Below, in pieces: positions 48,917 to 57,209 of a DNA stretch of 64,000 nucleotides. Positions within the stretch are counted from its first letter, which is position 1. Every line of letters starts with the position of its first letter. Position numbers and translations under genes: made by a program. Source of the DNA: JAYWDA01 sp043779185 (GTDB lineage Bacteria > Bdellovibrionota > Bdellovibrionia > Bdellovibrionales > Bdellovibrionaceae); contig JAYWEQ010000156.1 in NCBI GenBank assembly GCA_043779185.1, positions 18,170-82,169 on the forward strand, written 5' to 3'. The notes under the pieces were generated by a model. The model saw nothing but the letters and a program-made list of their open reading frames with translations, ran no database searches and was not told the DNA's origin.

Positions 48917-49728
48917 CTGCTGGCCGAGCTATAATACTTTAAACAAAAATTCCAGAACCGATGCGATAAATAAATCAGCATCGGCGCCAAAAACACAGCC
49001 CATAAAGGAAACCAAATATTTGGAGGGTCGATCAAAACTCGGGCGGGTACACTGGCGATCATACCAATGGGAAGGATGGTTAACAGAATAAATTTAAGCC
49101 AAGGAAAATAAATCGAATCTGGCCGCGTCGCCAGTTTATAAAGTTGAAACCATAAAAACTGAATATTTTCAGATTTTGCAAAGATCACCGCCAAGGCGCT
49201 GAATGAAAATCGTAAGGCATAAACCACACTGACTCCACAAGGAACCATAACGATCAGCCAAAGAAGGCGCCACGACGAAAACTCAGGCAGATGTGAAAGG
49301 CTCCAGAAAAACCAAATAAGGCCTAAAATAAGATTTCCGAAAAGGGCTGTATTTACTTTTTGAAGGCTAATAATAAATTGTGACTCGACGGGTTTGGATA
49401 AAATTAAATCCATATCGCCTTTGCGAACTTTTTCTGACATTCGGTCCAGATTTTCACTGAAAACAATCATGTAAATGGCGTCGATCACAAATAGTACACC
49501 TAAGAAAACCCGCGTCTGAGCTTGGTTCCAATCACCAATTTTATCGGTGTGCAAGAAAAGCACTTCAAAAGTCGTGATCTGAGCGGCATACCAAAAAATA
49601 TCAGTCAGAATGCGAATAAGAAAATTACTGCGAAACTCTAGGTCTGCAATAAAGCTTGCACGAAAAAAAGCCTTGTAAAGCGACGCGTATTTTTTGAGCC
49701 TAATGATTCTAGGCGCCAGTGCCAACAT
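48913..49728 (-). CDS. ABC-2 family transporter permease (second subunit)
   Basis: A 271-residue inner membrane protein with six helices of the PF06182 (ABC2_membrane_6) type: FFRASFIADLEFRSNFLIRI, VRKGDMDLILSKPVESQFI, IFPLWAVFLAPMLIYLSHRFW. It pairs with the next permease and the ATPase upstream in one operon (ATPase-permease-permease). Such exporters move hydrophobic compounds, lipids or cell-surface factors outwards; the substrate cannot be told. The start overlaps the end of the preceding permease by 20 bases. Confidence 0.88.
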   Translation of the reverse strand: MLALAPRIIRLKKYASLYKAFFRASFIADLEFRSNFLIRILTDIFWYAAQITTFEVLFLHTDKIGDWNQAQTRVFLGVLFVIDAIYMIVFSENLDRMSEKVRKGDMDLILSKPVESQFIISLQKVNTALFGNLILGLIWFFWSLSHLPEFSSWRLLWLIVMVPCGVSVVYALRFSFSALAVIFAKSENIQFLWFQLYKLATRPDSIYFPWLKFILLTILPIGMIASVPARVLIDPPNIWFPLWAVFLAPMLIYLSHRFWNFCLKYYSSASS

Positions 49729-50521
49729 AGCTTTTCAGTCCTTTCTTCCAACAATAGGCTGCCAAAATATTGACTAGAACTAAACTGACGGTGACGTTCA
49801 TGAAACCCCGCTGAACAGCATCAATTCCAATGCGGCCTGTGATATATCCGACAGGAATAAAAGCACCTGAGGGGAAAGGCAGATTGAACATTATATTTTG
49901 CAGCCAAGGTGGCATCAGGTCCGTTGGAACCAGCTCGCCGGTAAGCACCCATATGAATAAATTTTTCGCCGTTGTTAGCGAACTGACTTTGGTTAAAAAG
50001 AACGCCATCGTGCTGACAAGAAAGCTGATGCTGTGGATCAGAATCAAATAATAAAACGCTAATAGAAGCGCCAAAGGTAAACGATCAAACTGGGTGGGTA
50101 AATTAAAATTTAAAACTAAAATCAAAGGAATTAAAAAAGAAAAGAAAGTCGTGATAAATTTATAACCCATCAACTGGCTAAAATAATATTCATAAAAACT
50201 TAATGGTCGGACCAGCAAACTATTAATAGTGCCGGAATCAATCTCTTCAACCATACGGGATTCATACATCCAACTTGTCGTGACCCGAGACATAAAGGCC
50301 GCCCAAAGGGCATAACTGAGATAATATTCTCTGGTAAAGCCAGCGACTGCGGTCGAGCCGACAGATTTAAACACCGCCCACCACAAAAGCATTTCAATGC
50401 CGGAGGTGACCGTCGGTTGAAGAAGTGCATCAATCACAAAATTCAATCGATATTCTAAATTTGTCGAAATCGCGAGTTTAAAAAACCCGAGATTCCTTTT
50501 CCAAAAAGCAGCGAATAACAT
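49709..50521 (-). CDS. ABC-2 family transporter permease (first subunit)
   Basis: A PF06182-type permease of about 270 residues from ATG 50521, which overlaps the ATPase end. It has six helices and the EYYLSYALWAAFMSRVTTSWMYESRMVEEIDSGTINSLLVRP block (split), homologous to the equivalent block of the other permease. Both permeases form the membrane half of one exporter. In-frame TTG 50542 is an alternative start. The RBS is weak; translation is probably coupled. Confidence 0.86.
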   Translation of the reverse strand: MLFAAFWKRNLGFFKLAISTNLEYRLNFVIDALLQPTVTSGIEMLLWWAVFKSVGSTAVAGFTREYYLSYALWAAFMSRVTTSWMYESRMVEEIDSGTINSLLVRPLSFYEYYFSQLMGYKFITTFFSFLIPLILVLNFNLPTQFDRLPLALLLAFYYLILIHSISFLVSTMAFFLTKVSSLTTAKNLFIWVLTGELVPTDLMPPWLQNIMFNLPFPSGAFIPVGYITGRIGIDAVQRGFMNVTVSLVLVNILAAYCWKKGLKSYVGTGA

Positions 50522-51467
50522 CTTCAAAATCCGATTCTTCAATTTTTAATTCTTGGAGTGCACCAAGGTGAGTAATTTCGCTCAGTAAAGTTGGTAATTG
50601 TTGGCCGCTGACCTTCAAAGAGTATTCTTTCTGCCCGGGTGATAAAATAAATTCATTGCCGATTCTGACCTGGCTTGAAAGTTCATCCGTAAAACGAAAA
50701 GTTAATAACTGTTTGGCTTCAGATTTTTTGGTGAACTGTTCGACAGTGCCATTATAAACAATAGAGCCCTGGCTGATCAATAAAAGCTGATGGGCTAATT
50801 TTGCAATATCATCCATATAGTGACTGGTTAGAATCACCGTCGGGCCCTTATTTTCTACATATTTTTGCAAAAATTCACGGATCGTTGTCTGAGCAACAAT
50901 ATCAAGACCGATCGTCGGTTCATCAAGAAATAAAACTTCGGGTTCATGAAGAAGAGCCCCGATTAACTCCATTTTCATGCGCTCGCCCAAACTTAATCTT
51001 CTAAGCTGTGTTTCAAGGACATGGTCGCAGCGAAGCAGCGTCGCTAATTCTTGAACTCGCAGGCGGGCTTTTTTTAAATCCAAATCATAAATCCGAGCTA
51101 GCAAGGAATAACTGTCCAAAGGTGAAAGATCCCACCACAGCTGATTTTTTTGACCCAGTAAAATACTGATGCGTTTTAAGTATTCAGATTTTCTTTCCCA
51201 AGGCCTAAAACCTAAAACCTTGGCCTCACCCGAGCTGGGTGTGATCAGACCGGAAAGAATTTTTAGTAAAGTAGTTTTCCCAGCCCCATTGGCACCCACT
51301 AAGCCGATGATTTGTCCGGATTCGATCCTCAGATTGACATCAGTCAGAGCTTTTTTGACGACATGCTGGCGGTTCCAAAATCCTTGGACCGAGTTCCAGA
51401 TACCTTCTTTTTTTTGATAACTTTTGTAGACTCTGCTGAGTCCACTGGTTTCGATGACTAAGGACAT
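50478..51467 (-). CDS. ABC transporter ATP-binding protein
   Basis: A 329-residue ATPase with Walker A GANGAGKTT, Q-loop QKNQLWWDLSPLDS, LSLGERMK signature (first position L-S-L-G-E-R), Walker B VLFLDEPTIGLD and H-switch SHYMDD. A C-terminal regulatory tail follows. The DEPTIGLDIVAQ form matches ATPases of PF06182 permease systems. It drives the two permeases encoded immediately downstream. It is preceded by an exported protein gene only nine bases away, which may be part of the operon. Confidence 0.92.
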   Translation of the reverse strand: MSLVIETSGLSRVYKSYQKKEGIWNSVQGFWNRQHVVKKALTDVNLRIESGQIIGLVGANGAGKTTLLKILSGLITPSSGEAKVLGFRPWERKSEYLKRISILLGQKNQLWWDLSPLDSYSLLARIYDLDLKKARLRVQELATLLRCDHVLETQLRRLSLGERMKMELIGALLHEPEVLFLDEPTIGLDIVAQTTIREFLQKYVENKGPTVILTSHYMDDIAKLAHQLLLISQGSIVYNGTVEQFTKKSEAKQLLTFRFTDELSSQVRIGNEFILSPGQKEYSLKVSGQQLPTLLSEITHLGALQELKIEESDFEDVIRCFLEKESRVF

Positions 51468-51476
51468 CGTTGAAGC

Positions 51477-51980
51477 TTATTCGGTCGCTTGGAATTCTGC
51501 AAATTGATTTGAATCGCGAATAAAGGTGTCGAATGAAGGTGACACGAAGCTGGCCTCTGTGATGCGCCCTTCTGAACAGCTGGCCAAAACTTCAGCCCGT
51601 TGATCGGCAGGAGCTTGATAATATCCACATTGGCTGAGGTCCCACGCTTTTTCAGAATAGGTAATACGATAGCCAATTAAAGTTTCACCGCTATAAAGAG
51701 CATCCACTTGATCTAAGCGAGTTTGACCTGCAGCATGGAAATCACCGCCTAATATTGTATCAGCCCAATCTTGTGCCTGTTCAAAAGCAACAGAGGTCAA
51801 AGTTTTATAAAGTTCCTTTTCTAGAAAAGGGGTTTCGTCACGGGCATACATTCGCTGAGTTTGGTGGGGCGCCTGGCATTGGGCTTCAAAGGATTTAGCA
51901 TCAGGACCCAATTCATCCGCCTTTGCAAAGTTGGCACTGAGAAGGCTACAAAAAACGAGGATCAGAGCGATGATTTTCAT
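51477..51980 (-). CDS. exported hypothetical protein
   Basis: A 167-residue protein with a signal peptide (KIIALILVFCSLLSANFAKA). The mature part is soluble with four cysteines (AQCQAPH, SQCGYY, ASCSEG) that could form two disulfides. Otherwise it has no recognised motif. It lies nine bases before the ABC ATPase on the same strand and may encode a periplasmic partner of the exporter, but this is inference. Similar repeats are absent. Confidence 0.65.
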   Translation of the reverse strand: MKIIALILVFCSLLSANFAKADELGPDAKSFEAQCQAPHQTQRMYARDETPFLEKELYKTLTSVAFEQAQDWADTILGGDFHAAGQTRLDQVDALYSGETLIGYRITYSEKAWDLSQCGYYQAPADQRAEVLASCSEGRITEASFVSPSFDTFIRDSNQFAEFQATE

Positions 51981-52083
51981 AAACTGCCTCCTTTAATAAA
52001 GCCAAATTAGTAGAAAATAGTCCGATAAGATAATGCAGATCAATCATCTTATTATGCGAATTAAGAATGTTGTAAAATTAAGT

Positions 52084-52614
52084 CTAAAGAGCCTTCGTCA
52101 TCACTAAAAAATATAAATCATCACGGGTCGGAATCCCAAAACGCAAATCGCCGTAGGGAAAATCTTTTCTTTCACCAGTCAACTTGTATCGGCGACGTAT
52201 ATACCAGTCGATCATTTCGCGGCGAGTTTGAATAATTAAAAGATTCATTTCTTTGCAAGACCAAGACCGTGCCCAGGATTCAGCCTCATCAAGCAGTTGG
52301 CGACCAACGCCTTTGTTTTGCAAGTCAGGCTTCACGGTCAGCATTCCCAGCTGGCAGGAATCAGGATTTACTTTTTTTAAATGAACACAGCCAATAATGC
52401 GATGATCGTGTTCCGGATCTGCACCCATTAAAATCACTTGATCCGGTGGAGCCATCAAATCCCTCAACATTTGCGGATCCGTTCGCTGGCCGTCTAAAAG
52501 ATCAGCTTCAGTGGTCCATCCGGTTCGAGAAAACTCACCACGATAAGCAAAATTGATGAGATGGCAAAGAGCATCGATTTGTTCGGGATTTGCGACAGAA
52601 AAGGTAAGGGCCAT
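52084..52614 (-). CDS. GNAT family N-acetyltransferase
   Basis: A 176-residue protein with the GNAT acetyl-CoA core: CQLGMLTVKPDLQNKGVGRQLLDEAESWARSW (Q-x-x-G-x-G-x loop) and MNLLIIQTRREMIDWYIRRRYKLTGE (the late tyrosine). Like most members it would acetylate an amine or N-terminus using acetyl-CoA in the cytoplasm; the acceptor is not predictable. It follows the methyltransferase gene after 12 bases, in one direction. Confidence 0.85.
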   Translation of the reverse strand: MALTFSVANPEQIDALCHLINFAYRGEFSRTGWTTEADLLDGQRTDPQMLRDLMAPPDQVILMGADPEHDHRIIGCVHLKKVNPDSCQLGMLTVKPDLQNKGVGRQLLDEAESWARSWSCKEMNLLIIQTRREMIDWYIRRRYKLTGERKDFPYGDLRFGIPTRDDLYFLVMTKAL

Positions 52615-52626
52615 TTCAAAGACGTA

Positions 52627-53670
52627 TCACACTCTTCGCTGAGCATAAACAAAAAGTTCTTTTCCTTGTGCGGCTGGGGCGGATTGCCTCCATCGTCCCC
52701 AAAACAAGAATTGGTATAGTTTTTTGGTTCGCTCACGGAGCTCCCATTCAGACGCTCCAAAGGGTGGGCCCTGCGGTTTATACATCGCGAAAAATACGCC
52801 CATTAAAAACCCTTTTTCAGACAGGCACTTGCTCCAGACCTTAACCAGTTCGTTTCGGCGTGTCGGATTGATGGCGCAAAAGCAAGTATGTTCAAAAACA
52901 ATATCATAGGCTTTTTCAAATTCTGGCCCCAGTTTAAAAAAATCGGCCTCGATAAATTCCAGATGAGATATGTGGCCGTACTTTTCTTTTCCACGCCGAA
53001 TCGCGTCTGGAGAAATATCTATGGCCGTCACCTTGTGGCCATAATTAGCAAAAAGAGCCGCGTCATGTCCCTCGCCGCAACCCAAAACCAAAATGCGGGA
53101 TTTTGCCAGTTTTAATCGGGGAAGCATATCTTTTAAGGCTTCGGTGGGTTCGTTTAAATTCCAACCCGGATTTTCTTCTTGGCGATAAATATTACTCCAC
53201 CAGGATTCTTGATTCACATGGGTCGAATTTTTAAAGTAAGAGGGAATTTCAAAAGTTTCGCCATTAAATGAGATGCTGTCATCAGTGTATTCTTCTAATA
53301 AATTAAAAAAATGGGCCTGCGCTTTTCTTGATAAGACAAAAGGCACGCCCTTGTTGGTCAGACCGTGAAAACGATCCCACTCATCAAGGCTTAAATTTTC
53401 TAATTTAAAAGGTGTGAAAAACTGGTAGGGGCCTTGTAAAATCCATTGACCGTCGCGAACTTCAACTTGTTGGGCAACGAGGGGTTCGTCAAAAGCTTCA
53501 ACGATCACTTCTTCACCAGCCACCTGGCTAAGAAGCCTAAACTTTTCGCTGACCAATAGGTGAGACAGGATCTCTCGGCCGACATCTTCGTCACTGACAC
53601 GAATTTCGCCAAAAAGAGCGTAACCTTCTTCATCGATTTGAATAAATTTTTGTTCTGGGATTGGATCCAA
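52627..53670 (-). CDS. TPMT-like SAM methyltransferase with extra N-terminal domain
   Basis: The C-terminal half (about 165-347) is a thiopurine-methyltransferase-like domain: PGWNLNEPTEALKDMLPRL, SAM motif ILVLGCGEGHDAALFA, VTAIDISPDAIRRGKEKY, and IVFEHTCFCAINP. The first 160 residues do not resemble that family and contain VEVRDGQWILQGPYQFFTPF and KGVPFVLSRKAQAHFFNLLEEYTDD, perhaps a substrate or regulatory domain. The substrate may be a thiol or selenol compound, from family knowledge only. It precedes the GNAT gene. Confidence 0.8.
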   Translation of the reverse strand: MDPIPEQKFIQIDEEGYALFGEIRVSDEDVGREILSHLLVSEKFRLLSQVAGEEVIVEAFDEPLVAQQVEVRDGQWILQGPYQFFTPFKLENLSLDEWDRFHGLTNKGVPFVLSRKAQAHFFNLLEEYTDDSISFNGETFEIPSYFKNSTHVNQESWWSNIYRQEENPGWNLNEPTEALKDMLPRLKLAKSRILVLGCGEGHDAALFANYGHKVTAIDISPDAIRRGKEKYGHISHLEFIEADFFKLGPEFEKAYDIVFEHTCFCAINPTRRNELVKVWSKCLSEKGFLMGVFFAMYKPQGPPFGASEWELRERTKKLYQFLFWGRWRQSAPAAQGKELFVYAQRRV

Positions 53671-53687
53671 AATAACTCCGACAGTTT

Positions 53688-54116
53688 TTAATCTTCCGAA
53701 GGAGCTTCTTTTGAGGAATCAATGGAATCGCCCTCTTGAAAAACAATTTGGTTGGTCGAAGTTTGTACTTTTTCGACTTTCCAATTTTCCTGGGAGGACT
53801 GTTCGCCTGTTGTTTTCTTCAAAAGCGCTTCTCCGGAGATCGTTTCTTGAGAAGCCTTATCGCTTTCGCCTTCTTTAAACTGATAGGTGAAATGGGCACT
53901 TATTTTTTCGGGGTTGATCGTTTCTGTCCATAAGCGCACAAGATTAAAATCTTTGGCGTTCGGTCGATGTTTTTGCACGCTGGCCCGAATGATTTCAGCT
54001 AACTTCTGCTGAATGATGGCGTGCGTCTCAAAGCTGACGGTGGGATCGCTGTGGATTAAGCTCCATGTCCAAGCCAGAAGAATCACGAAGACGACTAAGC
54101 TGATGACTTTTTTCAT
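53688..54116 (-). CDS. hypothetical membrane-anchored protein
   Basis: A 142-residue protein with an N-terminal hydrophobic segment (KKVISLVVFVILLAWTWSL) that may be a signal anchor or signal peptide, followed by a soluble, S/T/E/K-rich mature part of about 115 residues (ISAHFTYQFKEGESDKASQETISGE). No cysteine, lipobox or known domain. It is divergent from the hotdog gene with a 52-base intergenic region containing TATATT at 54152-54157. Confidence 0.6.
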   Translation of the reverse strand: MKKVISLVVFVILLAWTWSLIHSDPTVSFETHAIIQQKLAEIIRASVQKHRPNAKDFNLVRLWTETINPEKISAHFTYQFKEGESDKASQETISGEALLKKTTGEQSSQENWKVEKVQTSTNQIVFQEGDSIDSSKEAPSED

Positions 54117-54168
54117 TTTACTTGAATCCTCACACTCATTACTCTCGGGTTATATTTTGAGGTATCTC

Positions 54169-54816
54169 ATGAGCGAGCAACGGATGACAACTTTAATATC
54201 GAAAGCCCCCTTTCTGCCCAGCGCTTTAAAAAATTTAGCGCAAAAAAATCTGGCCAAAGCAGAAACCGAAATTCGAAGGTGGCTGCAGGACCGCGGCCTA
54301 CCAATTTCGCCGGCTGATTTAGCGGCATTGATTGAAAATGTTTCGCCGAGCGCCTCTCAAGGAGTCTTAAGCTACGCGTTAGACTTCATTCGTCCTTTAG
54401 CTTTAGGAATGGGTCTGAAAATCGCCCGACTTTCTGACACACAAGTTGAAGTCAGCATCCCGTTTCGCCTAAAAAATCAAACCGAAAACCACGAGATAGA
54501 TGAGTCCGTCTGCACGGTCGCGGCCATTGAAGCGGCTCGCAATTTGTGGCGCCGGCATGCGCCGATTGGAAATCTTGAAATCCGAGTTTTAGAAATGCGT
54601 TTCAAAAAGCATCGTTTGATTCAAGAGTCTTGTCGGGCCCGCATGGAACTTTCTGAATCTTTGCGGGAAAAAGTCTTAGCGCAGTTGCGCCGCCAAAGAG
54701 TCAGCGAATGCGAAAATAACATCGCTCTTTTTGATGACAAGGACCAAAAGGTGGCAGAAATTTCGGCACGCCTGGAACTGAAGTGGACTCCAGCCCTAAA
54801 TTCCACTAAGGATTAA
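54169..54816 (+). CDS. hotdog-fold (DUF4442-like) protein
   Basis: From ATG 54169 (GAGG six bases upstream) the product has 215 residues. A hotdog-fold core is suggested by ALGMGLKIARLSDTQVEVSIPFRLKNQ, IDESVCTVAAIEAARNLW and LEIRVLEMRFKKHRLI..CRARMEL, the paired strand pattern of DUF4442 thioesterase-like proteins; the first 70 residues form a helical leader. It is four bases before the carboxylase gene and may be the first gene of the leucine catabolic operon, trimming CoA esters. Catalysis is unproven. Confidence 0.65.
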   Translation: MSEQRMTTLISKAPFLPSALKNLAQKNLAKAETEIRRWLQDRGLPISPADLAALIENVSPSASQGVLSYALDFIRPLALGMGLKIARLSDTQVEVSIPFRLKNQTENHEIDESVCTVAAIEAARNLWRRHAPIGNLEIRVLEMRFKKHRLIQESCRARMELSESLREKVLAQLRRQRVSECENNIALFDDKDQKVAEISARLELKWTPALNSTKD

Positions 54817-54819
54817 AGA

Positions 54820-56427
54820 GTGGAAACATTAGAAACTCACCTGTCTTCTGACTCAGCTGAATTTAAAGCTAACTTTAGTGCCCTGAGCGCCATTGTTGAA
54901 AAATGGCGGGCTAAAGTCGACCTTGCAAAAATGGGCGGCGGTGCTGAAGCGTCTGCCAAGCATAAAGCCAGGGGCAAATTAACGCCAAGGGAACGAGTGC
55001 AGGGTCTTTTGGATGCAGGCACAACATTTTTAGAATTTTCACAGCTGGCGGCCGACGGTTTGTACGATAATCAAGCACCCGCTGCTGGAGTTATCACCGG
55101 AATTGGCGTGATCCACGGGACCGAGTGCATGATTGTGGCTAACGATGCCACGGTCAAAGGTGGAACCTACTTTCCAATGACTGTAAAAAAACATTTACGA
55201 GCTCAAGAGATCGCCATGGAAAATGGCTTACCCTGTATTTATTTAGTGGATAGCGGCGGCGCATTCCTTCCTTTGCAGTCTGAAGTTTTTCCGGATCGTG
55301 ATCACTTTGGCCGGATTTTTTATAATCAAGCCCGCATGTCAGCGGCGGGAATTCCACAAATTTCAGTCGTTATGGGTTCGTGCACGGCGGGTGGGGCTTA
55401 CGTTCCTGCCATGAGCGATGAAAATGTTATCGTCAAAGACACGGGCACGATTTTTTTAGGTGGACCGCCTTTGGTCAAAGCAGCGACCGGGGAAGAAGTC
55501 AGTGCACAAGATTTAGGAGGCGCGCAAGTGCACTCTGAAATCAGTGGTGTCACGGATCATATGGCGGAAAATGACGAGCACGCGATTGAAATCACGCGCA
55601 ATATCGTTGCCCATTTAAATCATCAGAAAAAAGTTCAAATGAAGTTGGCCCCGATTGAGGAGCCTTTGTTTAATCCTAAAGAAATTTATGGTGTTATTCC
55701 GGCTGACAGTAAAAAGCCTTTTGACGTTCGTGAAGTGATTGCGCGAATTGTGGATGGCAGTCGATTTCATGAATTTAAACCTTTGTATGGAAATACATTG
55801 GTCACAGGCTTTGCTCATATTTTTGGAATGCCAGTGGGAATCATTGCTAATAACGGCGTTCTTTTCAGCGAAAGCGCCTTAAAGGCCACGCATTTTATTG
55901 AGCTTTGTGAGCAGCGTGAAGTGCCTTTGATCTTTCTGCAAAATATCACGGGTTTTATGGTGGGTCGAAAATATGAAAATGAAGGCATTGCCAAGCACGG
56001 TGCAAAAATGGTCATGGCGGTCAGCAATGCACGCGTGCCAAAATTTACAGTTGTGATCGGTGGGTCTTACGGCGCCGGCAATTACGGTATGTGCGGGCGG
56101 GCTTTTCAGCCACGACAACTTTGGATGTGGCCGAATGCTAAAATTTCTGTCATGGGCGGCGAACAAGCATCAAATGTTTTACTGACTGTAAAAATGGATC
56201 AGATGGCGGCCAAGGGACAAAAAATGTCGACCGCGGAACAACAAGAATTTAGAAAACCAACTTTGGAAAAATACGAGCAAGAAAGTTCGGCCTATTTTTC
56301 AACGGCCCGAATTTGGGATGATGGAATTATAGATCCAGCTGAAACCCGCAAAGTCTTAGCTTTGGGTTTATCGGCTAGTCTTAACAAGCCTTGGGGACCA
56401 GCTTCTCAGGGTGTTTTAAGGATGTAA
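54820..56427 (+). CDS. methylcrotonyl-CoA carboxylase carboxyltransferase (beta) subunit
   Basis: The 535-residue carboxyltransferase adds the biotin-bound carboxyl to 3-methylcrotonyl-CoA, making 3-methylglutaconyl-CoA. Visible features: ARGKLTPRERVQGLLDAGTTFLE, the ITGIGVIHGTECMIVANDATVKGGTY block, and a Gly-rich MGGEQASNVL. The length equals that of Pseudomonas LiuB (535). Start GTG 54820, AAGGA eight bases upstream. The stop overlaps the hydratase start (TAATG). A propionyl-CoA carboxylase is the main alternative, but the neighbour order of hydratase, BC, biotin carrier and HMG-CoA lyase strongly supports leucine degradation. Confidence 0.92.
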   Translation: METLETHLSSDSAEFKANFSALSAIVEKWRAKVDLAKMGGGAEASAKHKARGKLTPRERVQGLLDAGTTFLEFSQLAADGLYDNQAPAAGVITGIGVIHGTECMIVANDATVKGGTYFPMTVKKHLRAQEIAMENGLPCIYLVDSGGAFLPLQSEVFPDRDHFGRIFYNQARMSAAGIPQISVVMGSCTAGGAYVPAMSDENVIVKDTGTIFLGGPPLVKAATGEEVSAQDLGGAQVHSEISGVTDHMAENDEHAIEITRNIVAHLNHQKKVQMKLAPIEEPLFNPKEIYGVIPADSKKPFDVREVIARIVDGSRFHEFKPLYGNTLVTGFAHIFGMPVGIIANNGVLFSESALKATHFIELCEQREVPLIFLQNITGFMVGRKYENEGIAKHGAKMVMAVSNARVPKFTVVIGGSYGAGNYGMCGRAFQPRQLWMWPNAKISVMGGEQASNVLLTVKMDQMAAKGQKMSTAEQQEFRKPTLEKYEQESSAYFSTARIWDDGIIDPAETRKVLALGLSASLNKPWGPASQGVLRM

Positions 56428-57209
56428 TGATATCTTCAATTGTGGTCACTGAACTGGATCGAATGGTCTATATAAAATTAAATCGGCCTGATTTGCGAAA
56501 TGCTTTTGATCCCGACATGATTCAGAAGATCGAAGATATTTTTATTGGTTTGAATGAAAGAAAAGATTTATCTGCCGTGGCTTTGTTAGGCGAAGGCAAA
56601 GTATTTTGTGCAGGAGCTGACTTAAACTGGATGAAGGCGATGGTGAAATATTCCCTGGAACAAAATCGCCAAGACTCAAGCCAGTTGTTTTCGATGTTTG
56701 AAGCTGTGGCCCGATGTCACCTGCCAATTTTAGGATTTGTCCACGGTGCTGCGGTGGGTGGCGCCATGGGATTACTGGCGTGTTGTGATTATGTGATCGC
56801 TGAAGAAAAGACGCAGTTTTGTTTCAGTGAAGTGAAGTTGGGTTTAGCTCCGGCAGTGATCAGTCCATTTGTGGCTCGCAAAGCCCATCTTGGGTTGGTT
56901 CGACCGTGGATGCTGTCGGGAAAAGTTTTTGATTCTATCGAAGCTCAGCGAATGGGTTTAGTTCAAGAAATTGTTCCCGATGGAAAAGGCCTCAGTCTTT
57001 TGCCCAAAAAAATGCAAATGTTTTCAGAATCAGGGCCTGAAGCCGCCCGCGAAATTAAAAAGTTACTTTTTGATCTCCCCAGTTTGACTTGGGAACAACA
57101 AAAAGAAAGAACGACCCGTTTGATTGCCGAAAGACGTGTCAGCAGTGAAGGACAAGAAGGTTTGAAAAGCTTTCTTGAAAAAAGGGAACCTTCCTGGAGG
57201 GACATTTGA
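56427..57209 (+). CDS. enoyl-CoA hydratase family, likely methylglutaconyl-CoA hydratase
   Basis: A 260-residue crotonase with NRPDLRNAFDPDM, GEGKVFCAGADLNWMK (oxyanion hole), HGAAVGGAMGLLACCDYVIAEE and the C-terminal CoA contact. In this gene order it should hydrate 3-methylglutaconyl-CoA to HMG-CoA (the LiuC/AUH step). The start ATG 56427 overlaps the carboxylase stop, and its stop overlaps the next start (TTGATC), so these are translationally coupled. Confidence 0.9.
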   Translation: MISSIVVTELDRMVYIKLNRPDLRNAFDPDMIQKIEDIFIGLNERKDLSAVALLGEGKVFCAGADLNWMKAMVKYSLEQNRQDSSQLFSMFEAVARCHLPILGFVHGAAVGGAMGLLACCDYVIAEEKTQFCFSEVKLGLAPAVISPFVARKAHLGLVRPWMLSGKVFDSIEAQRMGLVQEIVPDGKGLSLLPKKMQMFSESGPEAAREIKKLLFDLPSLTWEQQKERTTRLIAERRVSSEGQEGLKSFLEKREPSWRDI

